Source: G963677085 sp963677085
GTDB lineage: Bacteria; Planctomycetota; Planctomycetia; Pirellulales; Thermoguttaceae
Direction of reading: 5' to 3'
DNA length: 64,000 nucleotides
Assembly: GCA_963677085.2 (NCBI GenBank)
Contig: CAXXFH010000004.1
Coordinates: 4,154,001-4,218,000 of the forward strand
Both the position numbers and the translations under genes were made by a program. The notes beneath the pieces were generated by a model that saw only the letters and a program-made list of their open reading frames with translations, did not search any database and had not been told where the DNA came from. Shown here piece after piece: positions 50,808-60,232 of the stretch (positions within the stretch are counted from its first letter, which is position 1; the number at the start of each line of letters is the position of its first letter).

Positions 50808-52229
50808 CTATAGCAACGGGCTTAGGAGCTTAGCCAGGTTTTGTCCGATGACGTTGAGACTGGGACGTTTCTCCCAGGCTTCGAGCAAGAGTGGTTCGCT
50901 GGCGGTGATGTACTGGTCTTGCTGGTGGCAGAGATCTTCGACGACCTGGCCGCCGTAGAGTACCAGATTCACTTCAAAGTTCAGGGCGAAGGAGCGGATG
51001 TCGAAGTTGCTCGTGCCGAAGAAGGCCACCGTGCCGTCGACGGTCATTGTTTTGGCGTGCAGCAGTCCGCCCGTGAATTGATAGACTTGTACGCCGGAAT
51101 CGAGCAGTTCCTCGTAGTATGCCCGAGAGGCTGCGGCCACGAGAATCTGGTCGAATCGTTTGGGAACGATCAAAACGACCTCCACGCCCCGCAGCACGGC
51201 GGTCTCCATGGCCTGCAAAAACGGTTCGTCGGGCACGAAATAGGGCGTGGTGATAACGACCCGACGCTGCGCCCGATGCACGGCCGTGACGATCAGCCGT
51301 TGGTAGTTTTCTGTAGGGTAGTTGGGTCCGCTGGGCAAGGTTTGCACCGGAACGTCGCCGGTGATTTTCGGGTCGGGAAAGACGTCGTCGGCATCGAGGA
51401 TCGTATCGGTTTCGTAGAACCAGTCTTCGAGAAAGACCGATTGGAGTTGCAGCACGGCCGGCCCGGTCATCTGCACCATGAGGTCTTTCCAGGCGAGGTC
51501 TTTGTGGCCGTAGCTGGCGTCGACGATGTTTTGCGAGCCTGTGTAGCCTATCTGGCCGTCAATCACGGCGATCTTACGGTGGTTACGCAGATCGATCCGA
51601 GCCATGCGGCGACGGAAGGGATTTACGGGCAGGGCCGCTTCGAGGTGAATGCCGGCAGCGATCATGCTCGGGCCGAGGCGTTTGAGCATTTGGCGTGAGC
51701 CGGCGGCGTCGACCAGGACGCGACAGACAACACCGCGCTGGACGGCCCGTATTAAGGCATCGGCCACGCGCCGGCCCGTGGCGTCGTTGGCGTAGATGTA
51801 GAAGAGCAGGTGGACGTGGTGCTTGGCGGCGTCGATATCGGCTACAAGGCGGTCGATCACTTCGCAACTGTTGCAGAGCAGTTTCACGTGGTTTCCGCCG
51901 AGGATTCCCAGTTGGCTGAGGCGTTCGGCCATTGTCACGGCCTCGTCGAACTCCGGGCCCAGGTCAGGGCGGACCATGTTGGGGTGAGCGGCGAAACGAT
52001 TTCGCAACGCATCGAATTCTTTGGAGAGCCGGGAGTGGAGTTTGATGCGGCGGCGCGGTAAACGGTCGTTGCCAAACAGAGCGTAGAGAATGGTGCCGGG
52101 AATTGGTTGGAAGAAGATCACCAAGAGCCAGGCCATGGCGTAGCCGGGGTGCCGCCGACGGGTGACCACCAGCAACATCACCAGCCGAAGGCTCCATTCG
52201 ACGAGGTAGATGATCAGGGACCACGACAT
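50808..52229 (-). CDS. cls: Cardiolipin synthase (phospholipase D superfamily)
   Basis: The protein has 473 residues. Two N-terminal helices (LIIYLVEWSLRLVMLLVV, AMAWLLVIFFQPIPGTILYA) are followed by two PLD domains with HKD motifs, NHRKIAVIDGQIGYTGSQ near 218 and LLHAKTMTVDGTVAFFGTSN near 395. It condenses phosphatidylglycerol to cardiolipin at the inner membrane. I chose ATG 52229 over a GTG six bases upstream. Length matches the ClsA type. Confidence 0.95.
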   Translation of the reverse strand: MSWSLIIYLVEWSLRLVMLLVVTRRRHPGYAMAWLLVIFFQPIPGTILYALFGNDRLPRRRIKLHSRLSKEFDALRNRFAAHPNMVRPDLGPEFDEAVTMAERLSQLGILGGNHVKLLCNSCEVIDRLVADIDAAKHHVHLLFYIYANDATGRRVADALIRAVQRGVVCRVLVDAAGSRQMLKRLGPSMIAAGIHLEAALPVNPFRRRMARIDLRNHRKIAVIDGQIGYTGSQNIVDASYGHKDLAWKDLMVQMTGPAVLQLQSVFLEDWFYETDTILDADDVFPDPKITGDVPVQTLPSGPNYPTENYQRLIVTAVHRAQRRVVITTPYFVPDEPFLQAMETAVLRGVEVVLIVPKRFDQILVAAASRAYYEELLDSGVQVYQFTGGLLHAKTMTVDGTVAFFGTSNFDIRSFALNFEVNLVLYGGQVVEDLCHQQDQYITASEPLLLEAWEKRPSLNVIGQNLAKLLSPLL

Positions 52230-52515
52230 GGGCACGTCTGCCGGTCAAGAATTCTGGAAAGGGCGGCTCGGGAAGTGTGTCGGCTCAAGAGACACGCGCG
52301 GCTTGCGAGGGCCGCGTATAGCTTGCGAGGTTATTGTACGCCTTGATCGGCTATAAGGTCAATCGGCGCCAGGGCAATCGCAGGAGAACTGCGAAGTTGA
52401 TCGCCCCTGGTTCCGATGCTTCGTGTGGGAACCAGCGAATCGGCGTTGGGGTAGATCCGTGGAACACGGCCAGCGAGAGCCCTCCCAACTCCGAACTCGC
52501 AACTCCAAACTCCCT

Positions 52516-55488
52516 TTACAGATAGTCGAGCAGGGTCATCTGCAAAATGGCGCCACTCGACCTCAGCGCGGCTTCCAACGCAATCTGGCGCCCCGTTAAA
52601 TCAGAGATTACCTGGGCGAAATCGGCGTCGAAATCGTTGGACAAGGCCGTTTTCAGGTCGATCGTTTCGTTTTCTAGGCGGTTTTGCAGGATATCGAGTC
52701 CCTGCTGGCGGGCACCGAGTTCTGCCCGAGCGAAATTCATCTGCAACACCTGCTCGTCGAGCAAGGCAATCGCACGTTCGGCTTCAACGGTGTCGTTGTT
52801 CAATAGGGCGTTTTTCAGTTTTAACAAGGCCGTGAACATGCCCTCGGTTTCCAGCGGATTGACATCTTCGCTAACCAAAGACTGTTGGCCGCCGACCATG
52901 GGAGCGGAGACCTGTTCGGTGACAACACCGTTGCCGGTGTTGGTGCTGCCGTCGGCGGGGTCCAGGCTAGCAGAGAAGGTAGCGGCCAAGGGGTCGAGAG
53001 CCAGGGCATCAATGATGTCCTGCGCGGTGGTTACGCCCGGGTCGTAATCGATGGTGAGTGTTTGGCCGGGTACATCATGGGTGAACGCGACGGGCCCTCC
53101 GGGGACCGCATTGAAGAGAATCTGCGTGTCGTTCAATGCCGCGCCGGTGTTTACCGCCGAAAAGATCAGGTCGTTGTCGGTGCCGGCAAACGTGACGGTG
53201 GCCGTGGCCACTTCTGTGGGCGAGCCACCGGCCATTAAGGGCGAGTCGCCCGCGTCGACCGTGCCACTGCCGTCGTTGGCGATGTCGGTTGGGTCGAGAG
53301 TGGCCTCGAAGTCGGCACCGTAGGCACTGAATTGGAGCATGGTGATCACGTCGTTGGCCGTGGTCGTGCCCGCGGTGATGCCGAAGCTGAGCGTCTTGGT
53401 GGTTTCGTCGTAGGTGACCAGACCGGTGCCGTCGTTGACGAATTCTATCGACACATCGTTAGATAAGGTACCCTCGTCGCGCGCGGTGAAGATGAGGTTG
53501 CTTTTCGGGGCGGCCGAAACGACGGTCACCGTGGGATAACCCGACGAAACGGTGTCGCCACTTAGGTCTTCACCCTCGGGGATCAGGCCGAGGTCGATGG
53601 CGGCGAGGCTCATCGGATCGCGAATTACCTGGAGGGTTCCCGAGCCAGAGCTCAAGTCGATCAACTCGATGCCGTTGCCGGTGGCCGGAAGTTGGGCTTG
53701 AAGATGAGCCGGGTCGGCGGCATTGATCGCGTCGATAACCTCGCCGATCGTTTGCAGCCCGGAGATGTCGATTTCCAACGGCTCGATCGTGGTGTCGGCC
53801 AATTGGATCGAAAAATCGGTACCTTCGTGGGTCGACACCCCGTAACCGTGATTGAGTTCGGCGAGTCGCGTATCTTCGGTGAAGGAACGCAGGCCTAGTT
53901 GGGTGGCCGTGATACCGCCGTTTTCGGCGATCGTAAAATCGCCGCCGCTAAGGCGAGAGCGAAGATTGATGCCGGTACCGTCGGCGTTGATCTCGGCCAA
54001 CAGGGCGGCGTCCGACATGTTGAGGATGTTGAGCATGTCTTCCACGGTTTCGGCCGTGGAAAAGTCGATGTCGTAGGTGTCGTAGCCGTTGGTGATTTGC
54101 AGGCCGGAATCCTTGTCGAAAGGGGTTCCACTACCGCCGGACGTGGTTCCCGCAATGTCGCCGGGTGGGGGAACGTCGATCAGTCCGTGGCCGCCGTTGA
54201 GGTCGTCGACGCGGCTGATGCTGGCCGAAAGCGGTACGGTGCCCGCCTCGAAGGCCGTGTTCACGGCATCGACGACGTAGCGTGCTTCCGTGTATCCCGT
54301 CTTGACGGTAACGGTAAGTTGTCGGGTATCGGGATCGTAGGTGGCCTTCTCGTCGATTCCCGCGTTAACGACCGAGCCGTCGTCGACGAAGAGAATCTCG
54401 ATGCCGTCCATATCGACACCCACTTCCGGCGCTTCAAAAAACACGTCGCTGTCGGCAGACGTGGAACGGATCACGGCGGAACTCTTGCTGCCGAACAGAT
54501 TATCGAGAGGAGTCGTCTTCGATATGATGGGATCAAGGTCGCTGCTTACCACGGGGACGCCGCTGGCGACGGGCGTTTGCGTGTAAATACCCAACTCGCG
54601 CGCGGTGGTGCCGCCGCCAACCTCGCGGATGCTGAGTTGCTCGTCGGCAGGACCGTCGAAAGTGATCGTCAAACCCGTCGCCGTGATTTCAACCTCGATG
54701 TCCTTACCCTGGGGTGGGTTGTTGTAGATCAACTGGGCCACGTCGCCGACCGTCGTGGCGCCGGCGATGTCGATGGTGCTCGATTTGCCGCCGGCCGTAA
54801 TGAGGATACTTCCTTGCGTGATTCCCTCGCCACCGCGGAGGTCGTCCAGGCGGGTGTCAGCGGTTATCATGGGGTCGAGGTCGCCGCTGCCGAGGACCTT
54901 TTCGGAAATGGCACCGAAGACCTGATCGCCCGTAAGGTTCGTGGCGAAAAGCAAATCGATGTCGCCGTAACTCATCAATTCGCCTTCATTGCCCACATAC
55001 TCGATCAGGCCGTTCTCTTGGGCCACGAACGGCCGGACCGCCGTTTCCGTGCCGGCAAACAGGTGCCGGCCGTTGAATTTCTGGTTGCTGGCGTCAAGAA
55101 GTTGGAGAATGGTCTGTTCGACCTGCTGGGCAGCGGCTTGCCGCTGGACGTCGGTGGCCGTCGTGCCAAGCACGCCCAAGGCTTCCGCACGAATGTCGTA
55201 AATCATCCCCGAAATGGTCGACAGGGCCGTGTCGGTAGCCGAAAGATACGACTGGTTGGTCGACAGGTTGGTTGCCACCTGGGCCTTGCGTTCCAGAAGC
55301 CGTTGCAGACCCATGACGCGCAGCGCGGCATCGGGGTCTTCGCTGGGGGCCTGAAAACGATGGCCCGTGGATAACTGCGTTTCAAGAGAGAATATATCGA
55401 GTTGGTCGGTCTGGACTTGGCTCAGCAACCGTTGGCGCACGAAGAGGTCGCTGACGCGGGTAGTCGGTATGCCAATGACGTTTCCCAT
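52516..55488 (-). CDS. flgL: Flagellar hook-associated protein 3 (FlgL) with a very large inserted region
   Basis: The protein has 990 residues, about three times a normal FlgL. The N-terminal ~160 residues (TRVSDLFVRQRLLSQVQTDQ, LSTGHRFQAPSEDPDAALRV) and the C-terminal ~100 (AERAIALLDEQVLQMNFARA, ELGARQQGLDILQNRLENET) are the usual D0/D1 flagellin-like helices. The interior holds flagellin-IN-like repeats (TRLDDLRGGEGITQGSILIT, SRVDDLNGGHGLIDV, TRLAELNHGYGVSTHEGTDF). It also has a second repeat type of about 100 residues (SNLIFTARDEGTLSNDVSIE, NDLIFSAVNTGAALNDTQIL, SDVFFEAPEVGVDMDGIEIL). FlgL joins hook to filament. The insertion should project from the junction and may adhere or stabilise. 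Confidence 0.93.
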   Translation of the reverse strand: MGNVIGIPTTRVSDLFVRQRLLSQVQTDQLDIFSLETQLSTGHRFQAPSEDPDAALRVMGLQRLLERKAQVATNLSTNQSYLSATDTALSTISGMIYDIRAEALGVLGTTATDVQRQAAAQQVEQTILQLLDASNQKFNGRHLFAGTETAVRPFVAQENGLIEYVGNEGELMSYGDIDLLFATNLTGDQVFGAISEKVLGSGDLDPMITADTRLDDLRGGEGITQGSILITAGGKSSTIDIAGATTVGDVAQLIYNNPPQGKDIEVEITATGLTITFDGPADEQLSIREVGGGTTARELGIYTQTPVASGVPVVSSDLDPIISKTTPLDNLFGSKSSAVIRSTSADSDVFFEAPEVGVDMDGIEILFVDDGSVVNAGIDEKATYDPDTRQLTVTVKTGYTEARYVVDAVNTAFEAGTVPLSASISRVDDLNGGHGLIDVPPPGDIAGTTSGGSGTPFDKDSGLQITNGYDTYDIDFSTAETVEDMLNILNMSDAALLAEINADGTGINLRSRLSGGDFTIAENGGITATQLGLRSFTEDTRLAELNHGYGVSTHEGTDFSIQLADTTIEPLEIDISGLQTIGEVIDAINAADPAHLQAQLPATGNGIELIDLSSGSGTLQVIRDPMSLAAIDLGLIPEGEDLSGDTVSSGYPTVTVVSAAPKSNLIFTARDEGTLSNDVSIEFVNDGTGLVTYDETTKTLSFGITAGTTTANDVITMLQFSAYGADFEATLDPTDIANDGSGTVDAGDSPLMAGGSPTEVATATVTFAGTDNDLIFSAVNTGAALNDTQILFNAVPGGPVAFTHDVPGQTLTIDYDPGVTTAQDIIDALALDPLAATFSASLDPADGSTNTGNGVVTEQVSAPMVGGQQSLVSEDVNPLETEGMFTALLKLKNALLNNDTVEAERAIALLDEQVLQMNFARAELGARQQGLDILQNRLENETIDLKTALSNDFDADFAQVISDLTGRQIALEAALRSSGAILQMTLLDYL

Positions 55489-55658
55489 GGCTTCACGTGG
55501 CTTGTTGCCACCACTTGTGTGTTTGTTTTCTTGGAGTAATAACCGGGAAGCCAAATCGGATTGCCCGTTGTCGGCCGAATCGGTTCCGGCTTCGTGCCGG
55601 TCAACCCAAATCAACCGCTTGCTGCATTACAGACCCTATGGGCGTGGCCCGTGCCTCC

Positions 55659-57356
55659 TTACAAACTTACGGTCAGGTCCATCAACTCCGAGAGGGTAGC
55701 AATGAAACGGGCGGCCGCCTGGTAGGCTCGTTGATAGGCCATCATCCGCACGGCTTCCTCGTCGAGACTCACGCCGCTGATAGACAGTTTTTGGCCCCGT
55801 AGTGTGCCCTCGAAAACGCGGGCGCCGTCGGCCACGCTTTGGGCCACGGCCGACGATTGGGCGACTTCACCGGTCATGCGATCGTAGAGTACTGCCAGCG
55901 AAGCGCCGTTTTGCGATTCCAAGGGAGTATCGATCAGGGCGGCCAACGCAACGGCGTTATCGGTGTCGTGGCCGATGCCGCCGGAACTTGCCGCGAACAG
56001 GGCCGGGTCTTTGACCAGCACGTTGTTCACACCGATGTCGCGCGCGGACGACCCACTGAAAAACGTGTTGACACCCAAGGCAGCCAGCACACCGCTGGTG
56101 TCGTCGGCGAAAGCGAATTCGTGGTCGGACGAATCGCTGAGAATCGTCAGTTTTCCCGAAAGATCGACACTGGCGGAGATGCCGTCGATATCGTCGATCA
56201 TGGTGATCAGGTCGTCCATGCTGGTATCTTCGCCAATGCCGTTGAGGTCGACGAAGATGTCGTGCGTTAGAGTTTGCCCGGTGGTCTTCTGGGTGACCAT
56301 GATCTGGAACGATCCGTTGACGGGCATGAAATCCAGCCCGGCATCGTTTAGTGGCTGGTCGGTCGCGGTGACGCCGAATTCGGAGGTGACGTCTTGGAAA
56401 CCGCTCAGGCCTTGGCCTTTGGAGAATTGTTTGTTGAACTCGAAGGCCAGCGTGTTTGCGAATCCGTCCAGGGTGTCGAGAAAGCCTCCCAGAATATCGT
56501 CGCGCGAGGCGAGTAAACCGGCCAACTCACCGGCAGACGGATCCAGGACTTTGTCGCTTTCGCTAATGTGAAGCGAGGCTGCGTTGAGACCTTCGTCACT
56601 GTCGAGGATGACGTCGATCTGACGCACCGATTCATCGAAAACCAGATAGTCGCCATCGTGGTAGACGGCTACCATGCCGTTGGACTGTTCGCGGACGTTG
56701 ATGTCGAGTTTCGAGGCGAGGTCTTCCAGGGCGGTCAATCGTTGGTCGCGGAGTCCTACCGCATCGCTGTTCGAGATGTCGCCGGCCTCGGTTTTGGCAA
56801 TCTTGAGGTTCAACTCGCGGATTTCCAACAGCAAGTTGTTGACGTCATCGGCCATCTCGATGATCTGGTCGTTCACGTCCTCGCGAATGTTGATGACCTG
56901 CTCGGCCATGTGGTTGATGCCTTCGGTCAACGTTTGCCCGCTGAGCACGGCCAGGTTGCGGACCGACTGACTTTCCGGCTGATTGAGAACCTCATTGATG
57001 GACGAGAAGAAATCGGTTAGGTAGGTGCTCAGATCGGTGTCGGAGAGTTCTCCGATGACGCCTTCGAGTTGGGCGTAGTACGACTCCTGGGTTTCGGCGT
57101 CGGACATGTCGCTGACCGCCCCGCGCAACCGTTGTTCGAGAAAGAGGTCGATTTTTTGGACAACGGCCTCAACCTTTACTCCAAGTCCCAACTGGAGTGT
57201 GCCCAACTGCTGGGTGGGCGCCGTCGCTAGAATGACCTCTTCGCGGATGTAGCCAGGCGTATTGGCGTTGGAGATATTCTGTCCGACAACCTGCAAGGCG
57301 ATGTCATTCGCCTTCAGGGCGTTAGACGCCATCTGGATGGATCCGAACAGAGACAT
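55659..57356 (-). CDS. flgK: Flagellar hook-associated protein 1 (FlgK)
   Basis: The protein has 565 residues, ordinary length. The N-terminus SLFGSIQMASNALKANDIAL, QVVGQNISNANTPGYIREEV is the flagellar rod/hook signature. The C-terminus (GVSLDEEAVRMMAYQRAYQA, AARFIATLSELMDLTVSL) is the FlgK/FlgE helix pair. The middle carries coiled stretches and beta regions. It caps the hook before FlgL. The ATG at 57356 matches the family. The gene follows flgN in the operon, with flgL 170 bases downstream. Confidence 0.96.
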   Translation of the reverse strand: MSLFGSIQMASNALKANDIALQVVGQNISNANTPGYIREEVILATAPTQQLGTLQLGLGVKVEAVVQKIDLFLEQRLRGAVSDMSDAETQESYYAQLEGVIGELSDTDLSTYLTDFFSSINEVLNQPESQSVRNLAVLSGQTLTEGINHMAEQVINIREDVNDQIIEMADDVNNLLLEIRELNLKIAKTEAGDISNSDAVGLRDQRLTALEDLASKLDINVREQSNGMVAVYHDGDYLVFDESVRQIDVILDSDEGLNAASLHISESDKVLDPSAGELAGLLASRDDILGGFLDTLDGFANTLAFEFNKQFSKGQGLSGFQDVTSEFGVTATDQPLNDAGLDFMPVNGSFQIMVTQKTTGQTLTHDIFVDLNGIGEDTSMDDLITMIDDIDGISASVDLSGKLTILSDSSDHEFAFADDTSGVLAALGVNTFFSGSSARDIGVNNVLVKDPALFAASSGGIGHDTDNAVALAALIDTPLESQNGASLAVLYDRMTGEVAQSSAVAQSVADGARVFEGTLRGQKLSISGVSLDEEAVRMMAYQRAYQAAARFIATLSELMDLTVSL

Positions 57357-57395
57357 AACGCAGTCTATGTGTCTTGCTTGTATTGCTTAATCTAG

Positions 57396-57881
57396 CTAAG
57401 CCGCCCGGTCTACGAGGGTTCCTCCGGTATTAACGGTGGCCCCTTCTCCATATGTCGGTTGCAGACGCCCCCCGGTCGCGATAATCTCTAACATCTGTGA
57501 AAGATGAAGGAGGCTGCGCTGAATTACCACCCAATTGGTGATACTGTGATGCTGCAGCAGCCGTGCCCGGCTTCGGACATCCTCGAGCTGTTGACCGAGG
57601 GGGGGGTGCTTTTCGGGGGGGAAGGCGCCGATCAACGAACGGATATTCTCCGACGGCAGGTGTTGTTGCTTGGCTTGTGCTAGCAACTGTTTGCGACGTT
57701 CGAGGCACTTTCGCATTGTGTCGACAATCTGTTCTTCTTCTTCGGCGAACGCCGCCAACCCTTCAGCGTCGGCGACCTTGAGCAGTTCGAGCTTGCGGCC
57801 GAGCACGTCCAGCGTCTGTTGCTGGACCGCCAGCAGGTCGTTCAAGAGGGTTGCCACATCCGTTTCCCAGGAAACTTCCAT
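57396..57881 (-). CDS. flgN: FlgN-family flagellar export chaperone
   Basis: The protein has 161 residues and is helical. LLNDLLAVQQQTLDVLGRKL, ADAEGLAAFAEEEEQIVDTM and RKCLERRKQLLAQAKQQ form a long antiparallel coiled coil, as in FlgN. The end reads HLSQMLEIIATGGRLQPTYG, the conserved C-terminal motif region that binds hook proteins. It lies directly before flgK and flgL, whose products it is expected to escort to the export apparatus. Sequence identity in FlgN is always low, so the call rests on length, helix pattern and position. Confidence 0.82.
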   Translation of the reverse strand: MEVSWETDVATLLNDLLAVQQQTLDVLGRKLELLKVADAEGLAAFAEEEEQIVDTMRKCLERRKQLLAQAKQQHLPSENIRSLIGAFPPEKHPPLGQQLEDVRSRARLLQHHSITNWVVIQRSLLHLSQMLEIIATGGRLQPTYGEGATVNTGGTLVDRAA

Positions 57882-57935
57882 CGATCGTACTTTCGTGGTT
57901 GGTGAAGAAGGCGTCTTGATGGTGAACGTTGTTTG

Positions 57936-58253
57936 TTAAGGTCGCGGTAAGTTCATCAGTTCGAACATCGGGCCGCTGAAGCTTTCGGCCGAGGCCTCGC
58001 TAAGCTTTTCGGCCAACACTTGGTCGAGTTGCTGTTGGAAGATTTCTTCGGCACGGCCCCCGTGGAAGTAGGCCGGCTTGCCCACGGTACGTCGCATGGC
58101 CTTCAGCGCCTGTCCGAAGAAGACTTCGCCGACGAACTGATCGAAGACCTCGCGGAATTCCGACGAGCGCTGGTCGTTGAGTTGCGGGGCCGTCGGATCG
58201 GCTGTGGTCTTTAGCGTGGCGACCGAAGCGGGAGTGACCGAGGAAACGTTCAT
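57936..58253 (-). CDS. flgJ: FlgJ-like rod-binding protein (no muramidase domain)
   Basis: The protein has 105 residues. LNDQRSSEFREVFDQFVGEV, FFGQALKAMRRTVGKPAYFH and GGRAEEIFQQQLDQVLAEKL correspond to the N-terminal rod-capping domain of FlgJ (Rod-binding family). The peptidoglycan hydrolase domain of enterobacterial FlgJ is absent, as in many other phyla. Position between flgI and flgN supports it. Another lytic enzyme would be needed for rod passage and is not in the window. Confidence 0.87.
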   Translation of the reverse strand: MNVSSVTPASVATLKTTADPTAPQLNDQRSSEFREVFDQFVGEVFFGQALKAMRRTVGKPAYFHGGRAEEIFQQQLDQVLAEKLSEASAESFSGPMFELMNLPRP

Positions 58254-58352
58254 ACTCTGCTCTTGTTGAGTTGGTGTCCGTACCTTTTTTGGGCCAGCGA
58301 CGGCATGCCCAGGGCAAGCGATGGCATGAGGCTTGGCAGGTTCGCCGACTTG

Positions 58353-59417
58353 TTACTCGATGATCAGTTGTCCGTGCAGTTTGCCGTTTCGGGCGAGTCC
58401 CTTGATGATGTCGATGATGTCCTTGGTGGGGACTTGCACCGCGTTGAGCGCTTCGACGAGGGACTTGAGCTTGGGGCCTCCGGTTTGGCCCGGGTCCATG
58501 GGCACGAAATTGGCGCCACCGCCGGGCGTGGTTTCGATCACGACGTTCTTGTGGGTGACAGCCACGGCGCCGATCTCGACGTCGCCACCGATTACAATGC
58601 TGCCTGCCCGTTCGTTGATGACTACCCGGGCCGCGGTTTGTGGTTCGAGCATCGGCAGTGCCATGACCATGGAGACGAACAGCACCGGGTCGTCGCGATA
58701 CTGCGACGGAATAAGCACCTCGATGTTCACCTGGTTTAAGGCCTTGGCCAGCGGAATGCCGCCGGCGCCGAAACTCAACTGGCTGTTGATCAACTCGGCC
58801 ACATCTTGGGCTACTTGAAAGTCGGCGTGATTTTTATCCAGCACGAGCGTGATTTTTCCGTCTTTGGTGAAGACATTGAAAAAATCGGTCTCCAATTGGC
58901 AGCCGTTGTAGATGCGTCCCGTGGTGGTCAGGTTGGCCGTATCGAGCGAGATGGGACCCTGGCAGAAGGCGTAGATTCGCGGGTTGTTTTTGTCGGGGCC
59001 CATCAACGGAGTGAGAAATAGGCGCCCGCCTTCGAGGCTTTTGGCCGTTCCCACGGAACTGACGATACAGTCGAGCTTGTCGCCTTGCCGGGCACCGGCT
59101 GCCGGCACGGTGGCCGTGACCGTGACCAGGGCAACGTTTTTCGTTTCGGCCAACGAGGCCATCCCTTCGGAACTCGGTTGTTGTCCCATGATGGCCATGA
59201 TTTTGGCCAAGGCCGCTACGGTGGGTGCCGACCCGCCGCCATCGCCGGTGCCTTTGAGCCCCACAACGATTCCCAGCCCTTGCAGGGTGTTTTCTTCCTG
59301 GCCTTTCACCCGGCAGATGCTGCGTAGCGTGGTGCGAGCGGCCACGGGGGTAGTGGCGAGCACGACGGCTAGCAAACACCCAAGCGACAGACCAACGTGT
59401 AGTGGACGATATTTCAT
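58353..59417 (-). CDS. flgI: Flagellar P-ring protein (FlgI)
   Basis: The protein has 354 residues. A signal peptide (MKYRPLHVGLSLGCLLAVVL...VAA) is followed by SICRVKGQEENTLQGLGIVV, GLKGTGDGGG and the long P-ring body, which ends with the typical TPGGGANFVPMDPGQTGGPK and LVEALNAVQVPTKDIIDIIK. It forms the periplasmic ring around the rod. The presence of FlgI, FlgH and FlgA together argues for a diderm envelope with both rings. The ATG at 59417 suits the leader. Confidence 0.96.
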   Translation of the reverse strand: MKYRPLHVGLSLGCLLAVVLATTPVAARTTLRSICRVKGQEENTLQGLGIVVGLKGTGDGGGSAPTVAALAKIMAIMGQQPSSEGMASLAETKNVALVTVTATVPAAGARQGDKLDCIVSSVGTAKSLEGGRLFLTPLMGPDKNNPRIYAFCQGPISLDTANLTTTGRIYNGCQLETDFFNVFTKDGKITLVLDKNHADFQVAQDVAELINSQLSFGAGGIPLAKALNQVNIEVLIPSQYRDDPVLFVSMVMALPMLEPQTAARVVINERAGSIVIGGDVEIGAVAVTHKNVVIETTPGGGANFVPMDPGQTGGPKLKSLVEALNAVQVPTKDIIDIIKGLARNGKLHGQLIIE

Positions 59418-59505
59418 AGTACTGAAGCGATGGCGGTGCGGCGACGTAGGTTTTCGGATTCCGGTGTCATCGGGGAAATGCCCAACAGCCTAAGGTTCTG
59501 TTGGG

Positions 59506-60186
59506 TTAGAATGGCTGGATTTTGTCGAGGAATTGTTGCATCCATCCCCGGCGATAACCGTCGCGCACGTGCCCTGATTCCTGTTTGAAAATCCGCTTGT
59601 TGGCGATACTCTCGCTGAGGACCGTGTTGTTGGGCATCACGTCTTCTGGGCGGATTTCGCCGGTGAAGGAGAGGTTCCATTCCTCGTTGTTGTATTTGAC
59701 CGTGTCGTGTCCCTCGATAATCAGGTTGCCGTTCGGACGCTTGTCGATCACCGTGCACGCGATTTTGAATTTGATCGACTCGCGAGTTTCGAGGCCGGCC
59801 TCGGCACGGATCTTGTTGTCGACCTTGCCCTTGATCTTCGGATCGCCGTTGGTTTGGGGATCCGGTGTCAGGGTCCAGTTTTTCAGGATTATCCAATCGG
59901 TTAGGCTCAGTTCGCCGTGCGCCTTTTTCTTGCGGTCGATCTCGCCCTCGCTGATCACCACCGCCTGTTCGTCGACCAGCACGGAAATCACGTCGTGCAG
60001 GCCGATCGTCTTGGGTTCCGGGGGCGGTAGGTAGGTCCACGAATAGTCGCGAATCGTCAACGGGCGGCCCTGTTGCGAATTGCCGAAAAGACTGGAGCTT
60101 TGGCCGTGAGCCGTTTGGTTGGCCAACGGACATAACCCAACTGCCAGAATTACAAGTACAGTATGGGGAAGGTGAACTCGGTTCAC
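59506..60186 (-). CDS. flgH: Flagellar L-ring protein (FlgH), apparently without a lipobox
   Basis: The protein has 226 residues from GTG 60186, which has GAGGAA eight bases upstream. The leader reads VNRVHLPHTVLVILAVGLCP, then LANQTAHGQ. The family signatures are GLHDVISVLVDEQAVVISEG and NEEWNLSFTGEIRPEDVMPN. The L-ring is normally a lipoprotein. Here the only leader Cys has Leu at -1 and no [LVI][AST][GA]C box, so it seems to use an ordinary signal peptidase site (AHG/Q). The frame upstream to 60342 overlaps flgA and is not needed. Confidence 0.92.
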   Translation of the reverse strand: MNRVHLPHTVLVILAVGLCPLANQTAHGQSSSLFGNSQQGRPLTIRDYSWTYLPPPEPKTIGLHDVISVLVDEQAVVISEGEIDRKKKAHGELSLTDWIILKNWTLTPDPQTNGDPKIKGKVDNKIRAEAGLETRESIKFKIACTVIDKRPNGNLIIEGHDTVKYNNEEWNLSFTGEIRPEDVMPNNTVLSESIANKRIFKQESGHVRDGYRRGWMQQFLDKIQPF

Positions 60187-60232
60187 GATTTCTTCCTCTT
60201 CACGTTTGGATAAATGTATGTGGTTGGGGGTG

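Noticed and set aside
50161..50958. Plus-strand ORF of 265 residues between rsgA and cls
   Set aside because: It overlaps the starts or ends of both well-supported minus-strand genes and contains an interspersed-repeat word; no domain features.
53899..55374. Plus-strand ORF of 491 residues
   Set aside because: Antisense to flgL; Arg/Val/Gly-rich shadow with no recognisable family.
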